Below, piece by piece: positions 6,911-16,253 of a stretch of DNA of 64,000 nucleotides. The translations under genes were made by a program, and so were the position numbers. Each line of letters begins with the position of its first letter. Position 1 is the first letter of the stretch. The notes beneath the pieces were generated by a model that ran no database searches, was not told where the DNA came from, and worked only from the letters and a program-made list of their open reading frames with translations. Source of the stretch: Mycobacterium yunnanensis (GTDB taxonomy: Bacteria; Actinomycetota; Actinomycetes; Mycobacteriales; Mycobacteriaceae); contig NZ_JACKVK010000013.1 in assembly GCF_025823185.1 (NCBI RefSeq), forward strand, positions 473,151 to 537,150, read 5' to 3'.

Positions 6911-7645
6911 ATGACAGACGTGATGACCGAGACCGACCTGATCGCCATCGCCGAGCGCGGCGCGGCCGAACTCGACGGCGCGAGCCCCGACGAGCTGCTG
7001 CGGTGGACCGACGAGACGTTCGGCGGTGATTACGGAGCCGGGCTGCCGGCGACATCGGGATACGTCGTGGCGTCGAACATGCAGGACGCGGTCTTGGTGG
7101 CGATGGCCGCCAAGGTGCGCCCCGGCGTGGACGTGCTGTTCCTCGACACGGGCTACCACTTCGCCGAGACGATCGGCACCCGCGATGCCGTGGAGGCCGT
7201 CTACGGGGTCAACGTGGTCAACGTCACGCCCGAGAACGACGTGCCGAAGCAGGACGAACTGTTCGGCAAGAACCTGTTCGTCACCGATCCGGCGGCCTGC
7301 TGCCGCATGCGGAAGGTCGAACCACTTGGCAAGGCGCTCAAGGGCTACTCGGCGTGGGTGACCGGGATCCGCCGCGTCGAATCGCCGACGCGGGCCAACG
7401 CCCCACTGATCAGCTACGACAAGGCCTTTGGGCTCGTGAAGATCAACCCCATCGCCGCCTGGTCCGACGACGACATGCAGGCCTACATCGACGCCAACGA
7501 CGTCTTGGTCAATCCGCTCGTCTTCGAGGGCTACCCGTCGATCGGGTGCGCACCGTGCACGGCGAAGCCCATCGACGGCGCCGATCCCCGCAGCGGTCGC
7601 TGGGCCGGTCTGTCGAAGACGGAGTGCGGGCTTCACGCCTCGTGA
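6911..7645 (+). CDS. cysH: CysH, assimilatory adenylyl-sulfate (APS) reductase
   Basis: A 244-residue thioredoxin-dependent reductase that makes sulfite from APS. The iron-sulfur ligand pattern is complete: C130-C131 (ACCRMRK) and C213/C216 (IGCAPCT). The catalytic Cys is in the C-terminal ECGLH (C239). The two Cys pairs mark the [4Fe-4S] APS-type enzyme rather than the cluster-free PAPS-type. The ATG at 6911 is used because an upstream in-frame extension would run through the repeat with no family match; a TAG precedes it by two bases. It lies between nirA and sirB. Confidence 0.95.
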   Translation: MTDVMTETDLIAIAERGAAELDGASPDELLRWTDETFGGDYGAGLPATSGYVVASNMQDAVLVAMAAKVRPGVDVLFLDTGYHFAETIGTRDAVEAVYGVNVVNVTPENDVPKQDELFGKNLFVTDPAACCRMRKVEPLGKALKGYSAWVTGIRRVESPTRANAPLISYDKAFGLVKINPIAAWSDDDMQAYIDANDVLVNPLVFEGYPSIGCAPCTAKPIDGADPRSGRWAGLSKTECGLHAS

Positions 7646-7651
7646 CGGTCG

Positions 7652-8374
7652 ATGGCTGACCCCGCTCTGATCCTCGCGGCCCACGGCAGCGCGGACCCCC
7701 GCTCACCGGAGGTGGCGCACGCGCTGGCCGGCCGCATCCGCCGGCTGCGGCCCGGACTCGAGGTCCGTGCTGCATTCCTGGAGAAGTCGCAGCCCTACGT
7801 CGGCGACGTGCTGTCCGACCTCGCGCGGTGCGGTGCACCCGCGGTGGTGGTCCCGATGCTGCTGGCCAGCGCCCATCACGCCAGGGTCGACCTGCCGGCG
7901 GTGATCGAGGAGTCCGGCGCGACCGTCGAGGTCGCCGAAGCGCTCGGCGAGGACCCCGACCTGGTCACGCTGCTCGGACAACGCGTGACCGCCGCCGGGG
8001 CGCCGGCCGACCGTCGCGACGTGGGGGTCGTGGTGGTCGCTGTCGGATCGTCGAGTGCGGCCGCCAACGCCAGGACGGCGACACTGGCGGACGCGCTGAC
8101 CGCTCGGACGCGATGGGCAGCGGTGGAGGTGGCCTTCGCCACCGGCCCGCATCCGACCGTCGCCGAGGCCGCGACCCGGCTTCGGAGCAGGGGCGCACGA
8201 CGTCTCGTCGTCGCACCGTGGTTCCTGGCCCACGGCCGCATCACCGATCGCGTCGCCGCCACGGCCGCCGAGCTCGGCATCCCGATGGCCGAACCGCTCG
8301 GGTCCCACAACCTGGTCGCCGCCGCCCTGCTCGACCGCTACGACGCCGTGCGGCTGGCCCGCGTCGCCGCCTGA
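7652..8374 (+). CDS. sirB: SirB/CbiX-type sirohydrochlorin ferrochelatase
   Basis: A 240-residue two-lobe chelatase expected to insert Fe2+ into sirohydrochlorin, giving the siroheme that NirA needs. The N-terminal lobe has LILAAHGSADPRSPEVA and the metal-binding ASAHHARVDLPAV (about residues 72-84); the second lobe, from about residue 125, is a degenerate repeat with VVAPWFLAHGRITDRV. It starts 6 bp after the cysH stop in the nirA-cysH-sirB operon, the order known for Rv2391-Rv2393. CbiX cobalt chelatase is the alternative, but the operon argues for siroheme. Confidence 0.88.
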   Translation: MADPALILAAHGSADPRSPEVAHALAGRIRRLRPGLEVRAAFLEKSQPYVGDVLSDLARCGAPAVVVPMLLASAHHARVDLPAVIEESGATVEVAEALGEDPDLVTLLGQRVTAAGAPADRRDVGVVVVAVGSSSAAANARTATLADALTARTRWAAVEVAFATGPHPTVAEAATRLRSRGARRLVVAPWFLAHGRITDRVAATAAELGIPMAEPLGSHNLVAAALLDRYDAVRLARVAA

Positions 8375-8573
8375 TTCGTCGGCGGTTTGCCGTCGGCCTC
8401 ACCGGGGCGACGGCTCGGCCGCTATCGGCAAGTTGGGGCGTCTGGTCGCCGAATCGGGCATTCAGTACGCGATTTGCTCATCTCGTGGCATGATATTGAC
8501 GGCGGCGTCCAGCCGCCCACGGCCCCGCAAACGGTCGTCGGATCGCAATTCGGGGATTGGATTGGGATAGAAC

Positions 8574-8840
8574 ATGAATGCAGATCGTTTCACTCGTCGC
8601 GTGGCGTTGGTCATCGGTGGCGGTGCGATCATCACGATGGGTGCGTTCACCGCTGGCTGTAGCAGCAGCGAGAAGCCCGCACCCAGCAGCACGACCACGA
8701 CGACGACCACTGCGCCGTCCGTCACCCCGACGGAGAAGAGCATCACCCCCGGTGGGGCGAACAGCTTCTCTCCGCCGGTGAAGGCACCGCCGGCTCCCAC
8801 CGGCGAGCCCGGAACTCACCGCAACGGCAGCAGTTCCTAA
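8574..8840 (+). CDS. Small Thr/Pro-rich lipoprotein
   Basis: 88 residues. The signal peptide RRVALVIGGGAIITMGAFTAGC ends in a lipobox (FTAGC), so the mature protein begins with a lipidated Cys, followed by SSSEKPAPSS, a run of seven Thr and Pro-rich sequence. This looks disordered and suited to a cell-wall tether with possible O-mannosylation. Nothing in the 65 mature residues suggests an enzyme. It lies after sirB on the same strand but 199 bp away, and a strong hairpin (8870-8902) follows it, so it is probably its own unit. Confidence 0.7.
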   Translation: MNADRFTRRVALVIGGGAIITMGAFTAGCSSSEKPAPSSTTTTTTTAPSVTPTEKSITPGGANSFSPPVKAPPAPTGEPGTHRNGSSS

Positions 8841-8869
8841 CTCCGGTCGCCGCAAGGCAATTCGACATT

Positions 8870-8902
8870 CTGCAGGGGCGTCACACAGTGGCGTCCCTGC
8901 AG
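8870..8902 (+). terminator. Strong hairpin, likely terminator of the lipoprotein gene
   Basis: CTGCAGGGGCGTCAC, loop ACA, GTGGCGTCCCTGCAG: a 15-bp stem with two G-U pairs and a three-base loop. No T tract follows, as is common for mycobacterial terminators. It starts 30 bp after the lipoprotein stop and 29 bp separate it from the protease ATG. Confidence 0.65.
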
Positions 8903-8930
8903 AGTCGACGACGGTGACCGGGAGTCCCTG

Positions 8931-10556
8931 ATGTTCGATCGACGCATCGCCGCACGCGTGGCCGGATGCTCGTTGACCATGTCGTTGATCGCCGGGGTGA
9001 CCGTCCTGATCTCGGATCACCGATCCGAACCGCCGGCTCGACCCGCGGTGACCATCGCCGGTCCCTATGCCAATCTTCTGGCCAGCTCAGACGATCTCGG
9101 TCCCTCGCGGCTGGATCACGCGCAGCTGACCGTCGGCCTCCGGGAGTCGACCCGGCCCGACCCGCTGCTGCACTGGGCTGCGACCAAGGGACTCGACGTA
9201 CGGTGGCAAAGCGGTGAGGACTGGGCGATCGTCGAGGGTGCCCCCCACGTCGTCGCCGATGCCTTCGACGTCCCCGTACACGATTACCGCGGCAAACAGG
9301 GGCAAGTCTTCTACGCCTCCCCCCAGCAACCCGAGGTGCCCGCCGCGGTCCGCACCACGGTCACCGACCTCGGCCGCATCCTCGGCTTCACCCCCCACCG
9401 CGAGGCGCGCCCCGACTTCATCCCGCTCGACGTGCCCAGCCAGGGGCTGACGCCGACGGCCCTGCTGACGGCGTACAACGCCAATCCCCTTACCGAGGCG
9501 GGATTTACGGGCAAGGGACAGACCATCGTCTTCTTCGCGTTCAGCGGGTACGACCAGGGTGACCTCGACGACTTCGCGTCGATGTCCGGACTGCCACCGC
9601 TCAAGCCAATCCTCGTGGGCGGTCAGCCGAGTGAGTCACGCGCCGAGACGGTGATGGATCTCGAAGTGGCACATGCGATTGCGCCCGACGCCCGGATGGT
9701 GGTGGTCAACGCCCGTCCGACGCTGGAGGGCGGTCGCACCTACGAGCGCATCGCCGAGATGTTCGACGCCACCAATCAGCAGTTCCCCGGCGCCGTGTGG
9801 AGCCTGTCGATCGGGTGGGGCTGTGACGCCCTGATCACCGCGACCGATCTCAAGCCGGTGCAGTCCGCCTTGGAACGCGCACACCGCAACTCGACCTCGG
9901 CCTTCGACGCCAGCGGCGACACCGGAGGGCTCGAGTGCAAGGGCGGACCGAACTGGTCCTCGGCTCCGGGCCCGGACGACGTCGGGCTGGATGCGATCTC
10001 GTCGCTCCCCGGCATGACGTCGGTGGGCGGCACGACGCTGTCCACCGACGAGAACGGCCAGTGGCTGGCCGAGCAGGCGTGGATCGACTCGCCGCTGTCG
10101 CAAGGCACCAGCGGCGGTGTGTCCAAGCTGTTTCCGCGGCCGGCGTGGCAGCGCAGGCTCACCGTGGAGCGGGACTCCGGCAAGAAGCAGCGACGCCTCA
10201 CCCCCGACGTGTCCGCCCTTGCCGATCCGTTCACCGGCGTCCGCATCAGATTCGACCAGCAAGACTTGGTGGGCGCCGGAACGTCGCAGGCGGCACCCGT
10301 ATGGGCCGGTTTGACCGCGCTGATGAACCAGTATCTGCTGGCCAACGGCGGACAGCGTCTCGGTGACCTCAACCCGCTGCTCTACCGCGTCGCCGCCGGC
10401 GCCCGTGAAGCGGGGTTTCGGGACGTGATGCTTGGCGGCAGTGCGGTCGACGTAGCGGCCCCGGGTTACGACCTGGCGACCGGGCTCGGCAGCCCCAACG
10501 TCGCACAGTTGGCCCGTGACTTCCTGGCCATCCAGAAGGGAATGGCGCCTCGATGA
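8931..10556 (+). CDS. Secreted S53 (sedolisin/kumamolisin) serine-carboxyl protease
   Basis: 541 residues. An N-terminal signal segment (residues about 8-27) precedes an activation prodomain (about 50-190) and the S53 catalytic domain (about 195-535). The Ser-Glu-Asp triad is visible: E239 and D243 in AETVMDLE, S452 in GAGTSQAAPVWAG, with the oxyanion Asp D330 in DASGDTGGLE. A C-terminal DVMLGGSAVDVAAPGYD can supply the calcium site. Such enzymes are acid proteases that remove their own prodomain. The next gene overlaps by ATGA, so the two are translated together. M. tuberculosis has other genes (ggtB, Rv2395) at this place. Confidence 0.88.
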   Translation: MFDRRIAARVAGCSLTMSLIAGVTVLISDHRSEPPARPAVTIAGPYANLLASSDDLGPSRLDHAQLTVGLRESTRPDPLLHWAATKGLDVRWQSGEDWAIVEGAPHVVADAFDVPVHDYRGKQGQVFYASPQQPEVPAAVRTTVTDLGRILGFTPHREARPDFIPLDVPSQGLTPTALLTAYNANPLTEAGFTGKGQTIVFFAFSGYDQGDLDDFASMSGLPPLKPILVGGQPSESRAETVMDLEVAHAIAPDARMVVVNARPTLEGGRTYERIAEMFDATNQQFPGAVWSLSIGWGCDALITATDLKPVQSALERAHRNSTSAFDASGDTGGLECKGGPNWSSAPGPDDVGLDAISSLPGMTSVGGTTLSTDENGQWLAEQAWIDSPLSQGTSGGVSKLFPRPAWQRRLTVERDSGKKQRRLTPDVSALADPFTGVRIRFDQQDLVGAGTSQAAPVWAGLTALMNQYLLANGGQRLGDLNPLLYRVAAGAREAGFRDVMLGGSAVDVAAPGYDLATGLGSPNVAQLARDFLAIQKGMAPR

Positions 10557-12385
10557 CGGAGACGACGATGACGTGTCGCGTCTGCGCCGTCGTCGTCCCG
10601 GAGGGCGAATTCTGCGGCAACTGCGGGGCGGCGGCGTCCGCGCGGCGAGGCGACGGGCCGTCGTGGCTCCGGCTGTCGGCCTACGCCGCTGCTCCTCGCG
10701 AGCACGTGCTTCGTCCGTCGGTGCCGAGCACGGTGTTTCCTCGGGCGCCGCGGCATCTGCGCGTGGCGTTCGGCGTTGCGCTGACCGGCGTCGTCGTCCT
10801 GTTGGTCGCAATGGCCGTGCCGATGTGGCTGGCCCCGCTCATCGGCGTCGTCGGTGTCGGGCTGCCGATGGTCTTCCTGGGGTATCTCGCCGTGGCCGAC
10901 GCGGTCGCCGACCGACTGGCGGCCGCGTTGCTGGTGAGCGCCGTGCTGAGCATCGCATGTGGCGTCGGCTGGAGGATTGCGACCGACCTGGCTGCGGCAC
11001 GCGTCGACGACGACGCGCTGGGCCTGCCGGCCAGCACGCTCGACCTGCTGCTCACCTGCCTTGGCATCCCGGTGGGCTTCTTGATACTGGTGCTGGCGCC
11101 GACGGTCGTCATCCAAAGGGTGCGCCCCGGCTCCCGAGAGCCGTTGCGCGGCATGATGATCGGGTCGTTCGGAGCAATCTGCTTCGTCACCGCGGGGAGC
11201 ATGACGGCCCTGTTGCCCGAACTGTCCGGCGGCCCAGTCGACACCGACGGTCAGTCCGCCGTCGACCTGGTCGTCGGCGGCTTGATCCAGGGCATCGCGG
11301 TGCCGTTGACGGCCGCTGCAGTGGGCGGCGCGGTGGGGGCCACCCTGTGGTTCGTGCCGCGGCGCGACACCGGCCACCGGCCGCGGTGGTATTCGCTCAC
11401 GTCCCCCCTGCCGTCGATAGGGTTCGGGCTCGTCGCCTACCTCGGGCTGGGCGTGCTGGACTTCGTCTCTCCGCCCAGCGTCGTCGAGACGGTGGTCTAT
11501 GCGGTTCTGACGGTGGTCGCGCTCTACGTGCTGCGAATCGTGGTGCACTGCACGCTGTTGCACGCGCAACCCGACGTCGCCGGTATGCCCGACGCGGTGC
11601 TGCAATGTGCCGAGTGCGAGCGCGTCGTCCCCGATCTGCCGTTCTGCCCCCGGTGCGGCGTGGCCGGTCTGGCCGCGTCACAGTCGTCGCGGGCCCGTCG
11701 GCGGTCCGAGCCTCCCGCACCGGTGAGTTCGATCTCGCCGGTTCGTCTGCTGTCAGTCCTGACGGTCGCGGTAGTCGTGGTGGCTGCCGGCTGCACCGCG
11801 GCGTCGGTCTGGCTCGTACCGCAGGAGGCGGCGGTGGTGTGCCCGCCCGACTGCGGCACCCCACCCATCGCCACACCCGTGGCCACCAATCCACGGTTCA
11901 GCTCCGCCGACGGCCAGTTCTCGGTGTCCTATCCCGGACCGGAAACCGCATACGACGCCACGTTCGAGCCGAACGGGGTGGTGCTCGACCTGCTCGCCGG
12001 CGACGGCGGCACCCTGCGCTTGTTCGGCCAACCCGCCAACGGTCAGACGCCCAAGCAGATCGCCGACGACATGCTGCGGGAGCACTACCCGGACGCGACG
12101 TTCGACTACGAGATCCCCAATGCCTTCGTGGGATACCAACTGGGATACGGCGAGCTGGCCGACGACTATCCCGCCGACGCGATCGGCGACGACGACCGCA
12201 ACCGAGTGCTCGTCATGGTCGGGGTGAAGAACGATTACGCGTTGATCGCCGCGGCCGCGGGTCCGTACCGGGAGTTCACGCCCGAGTTCGGCTCCGGGCA
12301 TCCCTCGGGTGCCAACTTCTTCCTCGCCCTCGACATGGCGAAGTACGTCAACAGCTTTACGTGGCGGGGAGACCCGCCGCGCTGA
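10553..12385 (+). CDS. Zinc-ribbon multi-pass membrane protein coupled to the S53 protease
   Basis: 610 residues, family not recognised. It opens with a zinc ribbon (CRVC at residues 7-10, CGNC at 22-25). About seven hydrophobic segments follow between residues 80 and 340. A second zinc ribbon (CAEC...CPRC) lies near residues 350-370, another membrane segment (VVVVAAGCTAASVWLV) near 405-420, and then an external domain of about 170 residues beginning FSSADGQFSVSYP. The start overlaps the protease stop (ATGA), implying a joint role, possibly substrate, receptor or partner of the protease. The 3' end overlaps the convergent cysA by 29 bp. Confidence 0.72.
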   Translation: MTETTMTCRVCAVVVPEGEFCGNCGAAASARRGDGPSWLRLSAYAAAPREHVLRPSVPSTVFPRAPRHLRVAFGVALTGVVVLLVAMAVPMWLAPLIGVVGVGLPMVFLGYLAVADAVADRLAAALLVSAVLSIACGVGWRIATDLAAARVDDDALGLPASTLDLLLTCLGIPVGFLILVLAPTVVIQRVRPGSREPLRGMMIGSFGAICFVTAGSMTALLPELSGGPVDTDGQSAVDLVVGGLIQGIAVPLTAAAVGGAVGATLWFVPRRDTGHRPRWYSLTSPLPSIGFGLVAYLGLGVLDFVSPPSVVETVVYAVLTVVALYVLRIVVHCTLLHAQPDVAGMPDAVLQCAECERVVPDLPFCPRCGVAGLAASQSSRARRRSEPPAPVSSISPVRLLSVLTVAVVVVAAGCTAASVWLVPQEAAVVCPPDCGTPPIATPVATNPRFSSADGQFSVSYPGPETAYDATFEPNGVVLDLLAGDGGTLRLFGQPANGQTPKQIADDMLREHYPDATFDYEIPNAFVGYQLGYGELADDYPADAIGDDDRNRVLVMVGVKNDYALIAAAAGPYREFTPEFGSGHPSGANFFLALDMAKYVNSFTWRGDPPR

Positions 12386-13421
12386 GGTCGGCGGCCGGCA
12401 GCTCGACGTCACCGGGGATGGGCGGCACCCGGGTGGCCCGCACGTAGACGGTGTCGCCCTCCTTCAGGCCCAGTGCCTCGGCGTCGCCGCGGGTGATCTG
12501 CGCGGTGAACGGCGACTGGTCGGCCGCGTTGGTCAACTCGACGCGAACCTCGAAGCCCAGCACCGCAATGCGATCGATGACGGCACGGACGACGCCGGTC
12601 GAGGAGACGCTCCCGTCGGCGTTCGCCAACGCCATGTCGGGATTGCGGCCGACGCGAATGTCGTGGGGGCGCACCAGCGTGCCGTTCAGCGACGACACGG
12701 CGCCCAGGAACGACATGACGAAACCATTGGCCGGATTGTCGTAGACGTCGGTGGGCGAACCGACCTGCTCGATCCGACCCTTGTTGAGAACGGCGATGCG
12801 GTCGGCGACGTCGAGCGCTTCGGCCTGGTCGTGGGTCACCAACACGGTGGTGACGTGCACCTCGTCGTGCAGCCGGCGCAGCCAGGCCCGCAGGTCCTCC
12901 CGCACCTTGGCGTCCAGCGCGCCGAACGGCTCGTCGAGCAGCAGCACCTCGGGGTCGACCGCGAGGGCACGTGCGAGCGCCATGCGTTGACGCTGCCCAC
13001 CGGAGAGCTGGCTGGGGTAACGGCTCTGGAAGCCGGCGAGCCCGACGATCTCGAGCAGGCTGTCGACCTTGTCCTTGATCTCGTTCTTGGGCATCTTGCG
13101 GATCTTCGGACCGAAGGCCACGTTGTCGCGCACGGTGAGGTGCTTGAAGGCGGCGTAGTGCTGGAACACGAAGCCGATGCCACGTCGCTGCGGCGGGACC
13201 CCGGTGACGTCGCGTCCCTTGATGGTGATGGTGCCGGTGTCGGGTTGGTCCAGCCCCGCAATGGCGCGCAGCAGGGTCGACTTGCCCGATCCGCTGGGAC
13301 CCAGCAGGGCGGTCAGCGACCCCTCGGGAACGTCGAAGGTGATGTCGTCGAGCGCGACGAAGTCGCCGTAGCGCTTGTTGGCGCCACGCACGGTGATGGC
13401 GTTGGCCTGGTCGGAAGTCAT
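12357..13421 (-). CDS. cysA: CysA, ATP-binding subunit of the sulfate/thiosulfate ABC importer
   Basis: 354 residues. Walker A GPSGSGKST (about residue 40), signature LSGGQRQRMALARAL, Walker B VLLLDEPFGALD, switch VTHDQAEAL, and a C-terminal regulatory domain with LVRPHDIRVGR. It powers sulfate uptake with CysT, CysW and SubI. The ATG at 13419-13421 follows TAGGAGACCTC and matches the mycobacterial start MTSDQANAITVRGANKRYG; the longer frame is unsupported. It is last in the subI-cysT-cysW-cysA operon, 19 bp after cysW. Confidence 0.95.
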   Translation of the reverse strand: MTSDQANAITVRGANKRYGDFVALDDITFDVPEGSLTALLGPSGSGKSTLLRAIAGLDQPDTGTITIKGRDVTGVPPQRRGIGFVFQHYAAFKHLTVRDNVAFGPKIRKMPKNEIKDKVDSLLEIVGLAGFQSRYPSQLSGGQRQRMALARALAVDPEVLLLDEPFGALDAKVREDLRAWLRRLHDEVHVTTVLVTHDQAEALDVADRIAVLNKGRIEQVGSPTDVYDNPANGFVMSFLGAVSSLNGTLVRPHDIRVGRNPDMALANADGSVSSTGVVRAVIDRIAVLGFEVRVELTNAADQSPFTAQITRGDAEALGLKEGDTVYVRATRVPPIPGDVELPAADLSAAGLPAT

Positions 13422-13440
13422 GAGGTCTCCTAGCCCGAAC

Positions 13441-14253
13441 CTATTTTGCCGCCCGGGCACGCCGGGCGTCGAGGATTACTTGGACGATCAGTACCAGCAC
13501 CGCGACCGTCATCAGCACCGTCGAGACGGCGTAGGCGCCGTACTCCTGACCGCGGCTGTACCGGTCGGAGACGAGCAGCGTCATGGTCTGCGAGGTGCCG
13601 GGAAGGTTGGACGACACCATGATGACCGCGCCGTACTCACCAAGGGTCCGGGCGATGGTCAGCACGATGCCGTACGTCAGGCCCCACCTGATGGACGGCA
13701 GGGTGATGCGCCAGAACGTCTGCCACCACTGCGAGCCCAGCGTCGAGGCCGCTTCCTCCTGGTCGGTGCCGAGCTCGTGCAGGAGGGGCTCGACCTCGCG
13801 GATGACGAACGGCACCGTGACGAAGATGCTGGCCAGGACGATGCCGGGCAAGCCAAAGATGATCTTGAAGCCGAGGTCGTTCTCGACGAACCCCAGGACG
13901 CCGGCGGACCCCCACAGCAGGATCAGGGCGACACCGACGACCACCGGTGACACCGCGAACGGAAGGTCGATGACCGCCTGCAGTGCACTCTTGCCGCGAA
14001 ACTTGTTGCGCGCCAGAACCAATGCCGTGGGGACGCCGAACAAGACGTTGAGTGGCACCACGATGGCGACGACCAACAACGACAGTTGCAGCGCCGAGAT
14101 CGCCGCGGGAGTGCTCACCGAGGCAAAGAAGGTGCCAATCCCCGGCGAGAACGTGCGCCACAGGATGAGCCCCACCGGCACCACGACGAGGATCACGATG
14201 TAGGCCAGCGCCACGTAGCGGAGGAGCAGTCGCGCCGTCCGGGACAGGATCAT
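13441..14253 (-). CDS. cysW: CysW, sulfate ABC importer permease
   Basis: A 270-residue inner-membrane permease with about six hydrophobic segments (the first is LRYVALAYIVILVVVPVGLI). The ABC-contacting EAA loop is EEAASTLGSQWWQTFWRITLPSI around residues 170-192. It pairs with CysT to form the channel. The start overlaps the cysT stop (ATGA). Length matches the M. tuberculosis protein. Confidence 0.94.
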   Translation of the reverse strand: MILSRTARLLLRYVALAYIVILVVVPVGLILWRTFSPGIGTFFASVSTPAAISALQLSLLVVAIVVPLNVLFGVPTALVLARNKFRGKSALQAVIDLPFAVSPVVVGVALILLWGSAGVLGFVENDLGFKIIFGLPGIVLASIFVTVPFVIREVEPLLHELGTDQEEAASTLGSQWWQTFWRITLPSIRWGLTYGIVLTIARTLGEYGAVIMVSSNLPGTSQTMTLLVSDRYSRGQEYGAYAVSTVLMTVAVLVLIVQVILDARRARAAK

Positions 14254-15092
14254 CGCGACAGCTCCTCACGCTTGGCCGCTCGCGAACCGACTGCCCGCAG
14301 GATGAACAGGACGAGGAAGGACGCCGCCAGCAGCACGATGGATATCGCCGCGGCACCGGTGCGGTCGTCGTTCTCGATGAGGGTGCGAATCCACTGCGAG
14401 GACACCTCGGTCTCGCCGGGGATCGCGCCGCCGATGAGCACCACCGAACCGAATTCGCCGATGGCCCGCGAGAACGCCAGGCCGGCGCCGGACAACAACG
14501 ACGGCAACAGTGCGGGCAGCACGACGCGGCTGAAGATGGTCCAGTTGTTGGCGCCCAGTGACGCCGCGGCCTCCTCGACCTCGCGGTCGAGTTCCAACAG
14601 CACCGGCTGCACCGACCGCACTACGAACGGCAACGTCACGAACAGCAGGGCGATGCCGATGCCCCATCGGGTCTGCTGCAGGTGCAGCCCGACGGGGCTG
14701 TTGGGGCCGTACAGCGCGAGCATGACCAGGCTGGCGACGATCGTCGGCAGGGCGAAGGGCAGATCGATCACGGCGTCCACCAGCCGCTTGCCCGGGAAGT
14801 CGTCGCGCGTGAGCACCCACGCGACCAGCAGCCCGAAGACGAGGTTCACCAACGTGACACCGACGGACACCGAGAGCGTCACCTTGTAGGACTCCAGGGC
14901 CGCGTTGGAGGTCGCGGCATCCACGAACGCCGACCAGCCGGCACCGGCCGCCTGCCACAGGATGGCGGCCAGTGGCAGCAGCACGATCACGCTAAGCCAC
15001 AGGGTTGCCGCACCGACGCGAAGCGATGTGGTCCCGCGGGCGCGGCGCAGTCGACCCGGCGCCTCCGTGCTCGGCGCTAGGCCTGCCGTCAT
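14250..15092 (-). CDS. cysT: CysT, sulfate ABC importer permease
   Basis: A 280-residue permease with about six membrane segments (the first is TLWLSVIVLLPLAAILWQAAG) and the EAA loop EEAAASLGANNWTIFSRVVLP around residues 180-200. The true start is the ATG at 15090-15092 (MTAGLAPSTEAPG), which overlaps the subI stop as ATGA; the longer frame upstream runs into subI. It forms the CysT-CysW channel for sulfate/thiosulfate. Confidence 0.94.
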   Translation of the reverse strand: MTAGLAPSTEAPGRLRRARGTTSLRVGAATLWLSVIVLLPLAAILWQAAGAGWSAFVDAATSNAALESYKVTLSVSVGVTLVNLVFGLLVAWVLTRDDFPGKRLVDAVIDLPFALPTIVASLVMLALYGPNSPVGLHLQQTRWGIGIALLFVTLPFVVRSVQPVLLELDREVEEAAASLGANNWTIFSRVVLPALLPSLLSGAGLAFSRAIGEFGSVVLIGGAIPGETEVSSQWIRTLIENDDRTGAAAISIVLLAASFLVLFILRAVGSRAAKREELSR

Positions 15093-16129
15093 CCCGTGGC
15101 CTGCTTGTAGATCTTGGTGATGCTGCCGTTGTCCTTGTCGAACAGGGCGGGATCGACCTTGCTCCAGCCGCCGAGGTCGGCGATGGTCCACAGCTTCTGC
15201 GGCGCGGGGAAGTCATTGGCGAACTCGGCCGCCACCGCGGGGTCGACGGGACGGAAACCGGCCTGCGCCCACAGCTTCTGACCCTCGGGGGTGTACAGGA
15301 AGTTGTTCAGCGCGGTGGCTTCCTTGACGTGCTGCGAGGAGGTAACCACTGCCACCGGGTTCTCGATCTTGAAGGTCTGCGGTGGGGTGACGTGCTCGAC
15401 TGGCTTGCCCTGCCGCTCGACGTTGATCGCCTCGTCTTCGTAGGCCAAGAGGACGTCGCCGCTGCCCTGGATGAACAGGTCGGTGGCCTCGCGACCGGAG
15501 CCCGGACGCGCCTTGACGTGATCGGTCACGAGCTGGTTCACGAAGTCCAGACCGGCCTGCTCATTCTGGCCGCCGTTGCTGGCGAAGGAATACGGCGCCA
15601 ACAGGTTCCACTTCGCCGAGCCGGAGCTCAACGGGCTCGGGGTGACGACCTCGACGCCGGGCTTGAGCAGATCGTTCCAGTCCCTGATGCCCTTGGGGTT
15701 CCCCTTGCGGACCAGGAAGGTGACCACCGAGCCAAAGGGAATCCCCTTGGTGGCGCTGGCATTCCACTCCTTGGCCACCTTGTCCGCCTTGACCAGACGG
15801 GTGACGTCGGGTTCGACGGAGAAGTTGACGATGTCGGCGGGCTTGCCGTCGACGACGCCACGGGACTGGTCGCCGGAGGCGCCGTAGGAGGCGGTGACGG
15901 CGACGCCCTTGCCCTCGGGGGTGGCGGCGAAGGCGGGGATGATCTTGCTCCAGCCTGGCTCCGGCACGGCGTAGGCCACCAGGGTCAGGGTCGTCTCGGC
16001 GGCGGGCCCCGAGCTACCACCGGCGACGTCGCTGGCACCGCCGCCGCACCCGGCCAGCAGGGTGGCCGTGACGGCGAGGGCGCCGACGGCGGTCAGCGAC
16101 CGCTTCGACTTCTGGGTGAGGACGGACAT
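15089..16129 (-). CDS. subI: SubI, sulfate-binding lipoprotein
   Basis: 346 residues. A lipoprotein signal with lipobox LLAGC near residue 26 anchors it outside the membrane. The mature part is a sulfate-binding protein (TLTLVAYAVPEPGWSKIIPAF, ASYGASGDQSRGVVDGKPADIVNFS, GSGDVLLAYEDEA). It captures sulfate for CysT-CysW-CysA. The ATG at 16127-16129 follows AGGAAAGG; this start gives the normal signal peptide. A 30-codon Cys-rich leader ORF ends 124 bp upstream. Confidence 0.94.
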   Translation of the reverse strand: MSVLTQKSKRSLTAVGALAVTATLLAGCGGGASDVAGGSSGPAAETTLTLVAYAVPEPGWSKIIPAFAATPEGKGVAVTASYGASGDQSRGVVDGKPADIVNFSVEPDVTRLVKADKVAKEWNASATKGIPFGSVVTFLVRKGNPKGIRDWNDLLKPGVEVVTPSPLSSGSAKWNLLAPYSFASNGGQNEQAGLDFVNQLVTDHVKARPGSGREATDLFIQGSGDVLLAYEDEAINVERQGKPVEHVTPPQTFKIENPVAVVTSSQHVKEATALNNFLYTPEGQKLWAQAGFRPVDPAVAAEFANDFPAPQKLWTIADLGGWSKVDPALFDKDNGSITKIYKQATG

Positions 16130-16253
16130 GGATGAGGCCTTTCCTAGCGGCGGATCATGGGTTTTGGTACCCGCCACGTCGGAGAGGGGACGTATCAGCT
16201 CTTAGGCATTCGACATGCCGCGACCGACACCACACCGCGCAACGGAATGGGGG

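Noticed and set aside
4948..6948. A 666-codon open frame on the minus strand opposite nirA
   Set aside because: It is a GC-rich shadow of nirA; the plus-strand protein matches a well-known enzyme with all its cluster cysteines.
9636..10811. A 391-codon minus-strand frame opposite the S53 protease
   Set aside because: Arg-rich shadow frame; the plus strand carries the intact protease triad.
14086..14889. Plus-strand frame of 267 codons across cysW and cysT
   Set aside because: Antisense shadow of two permease genes; no ribosome site and a composition typical of reverse frames.
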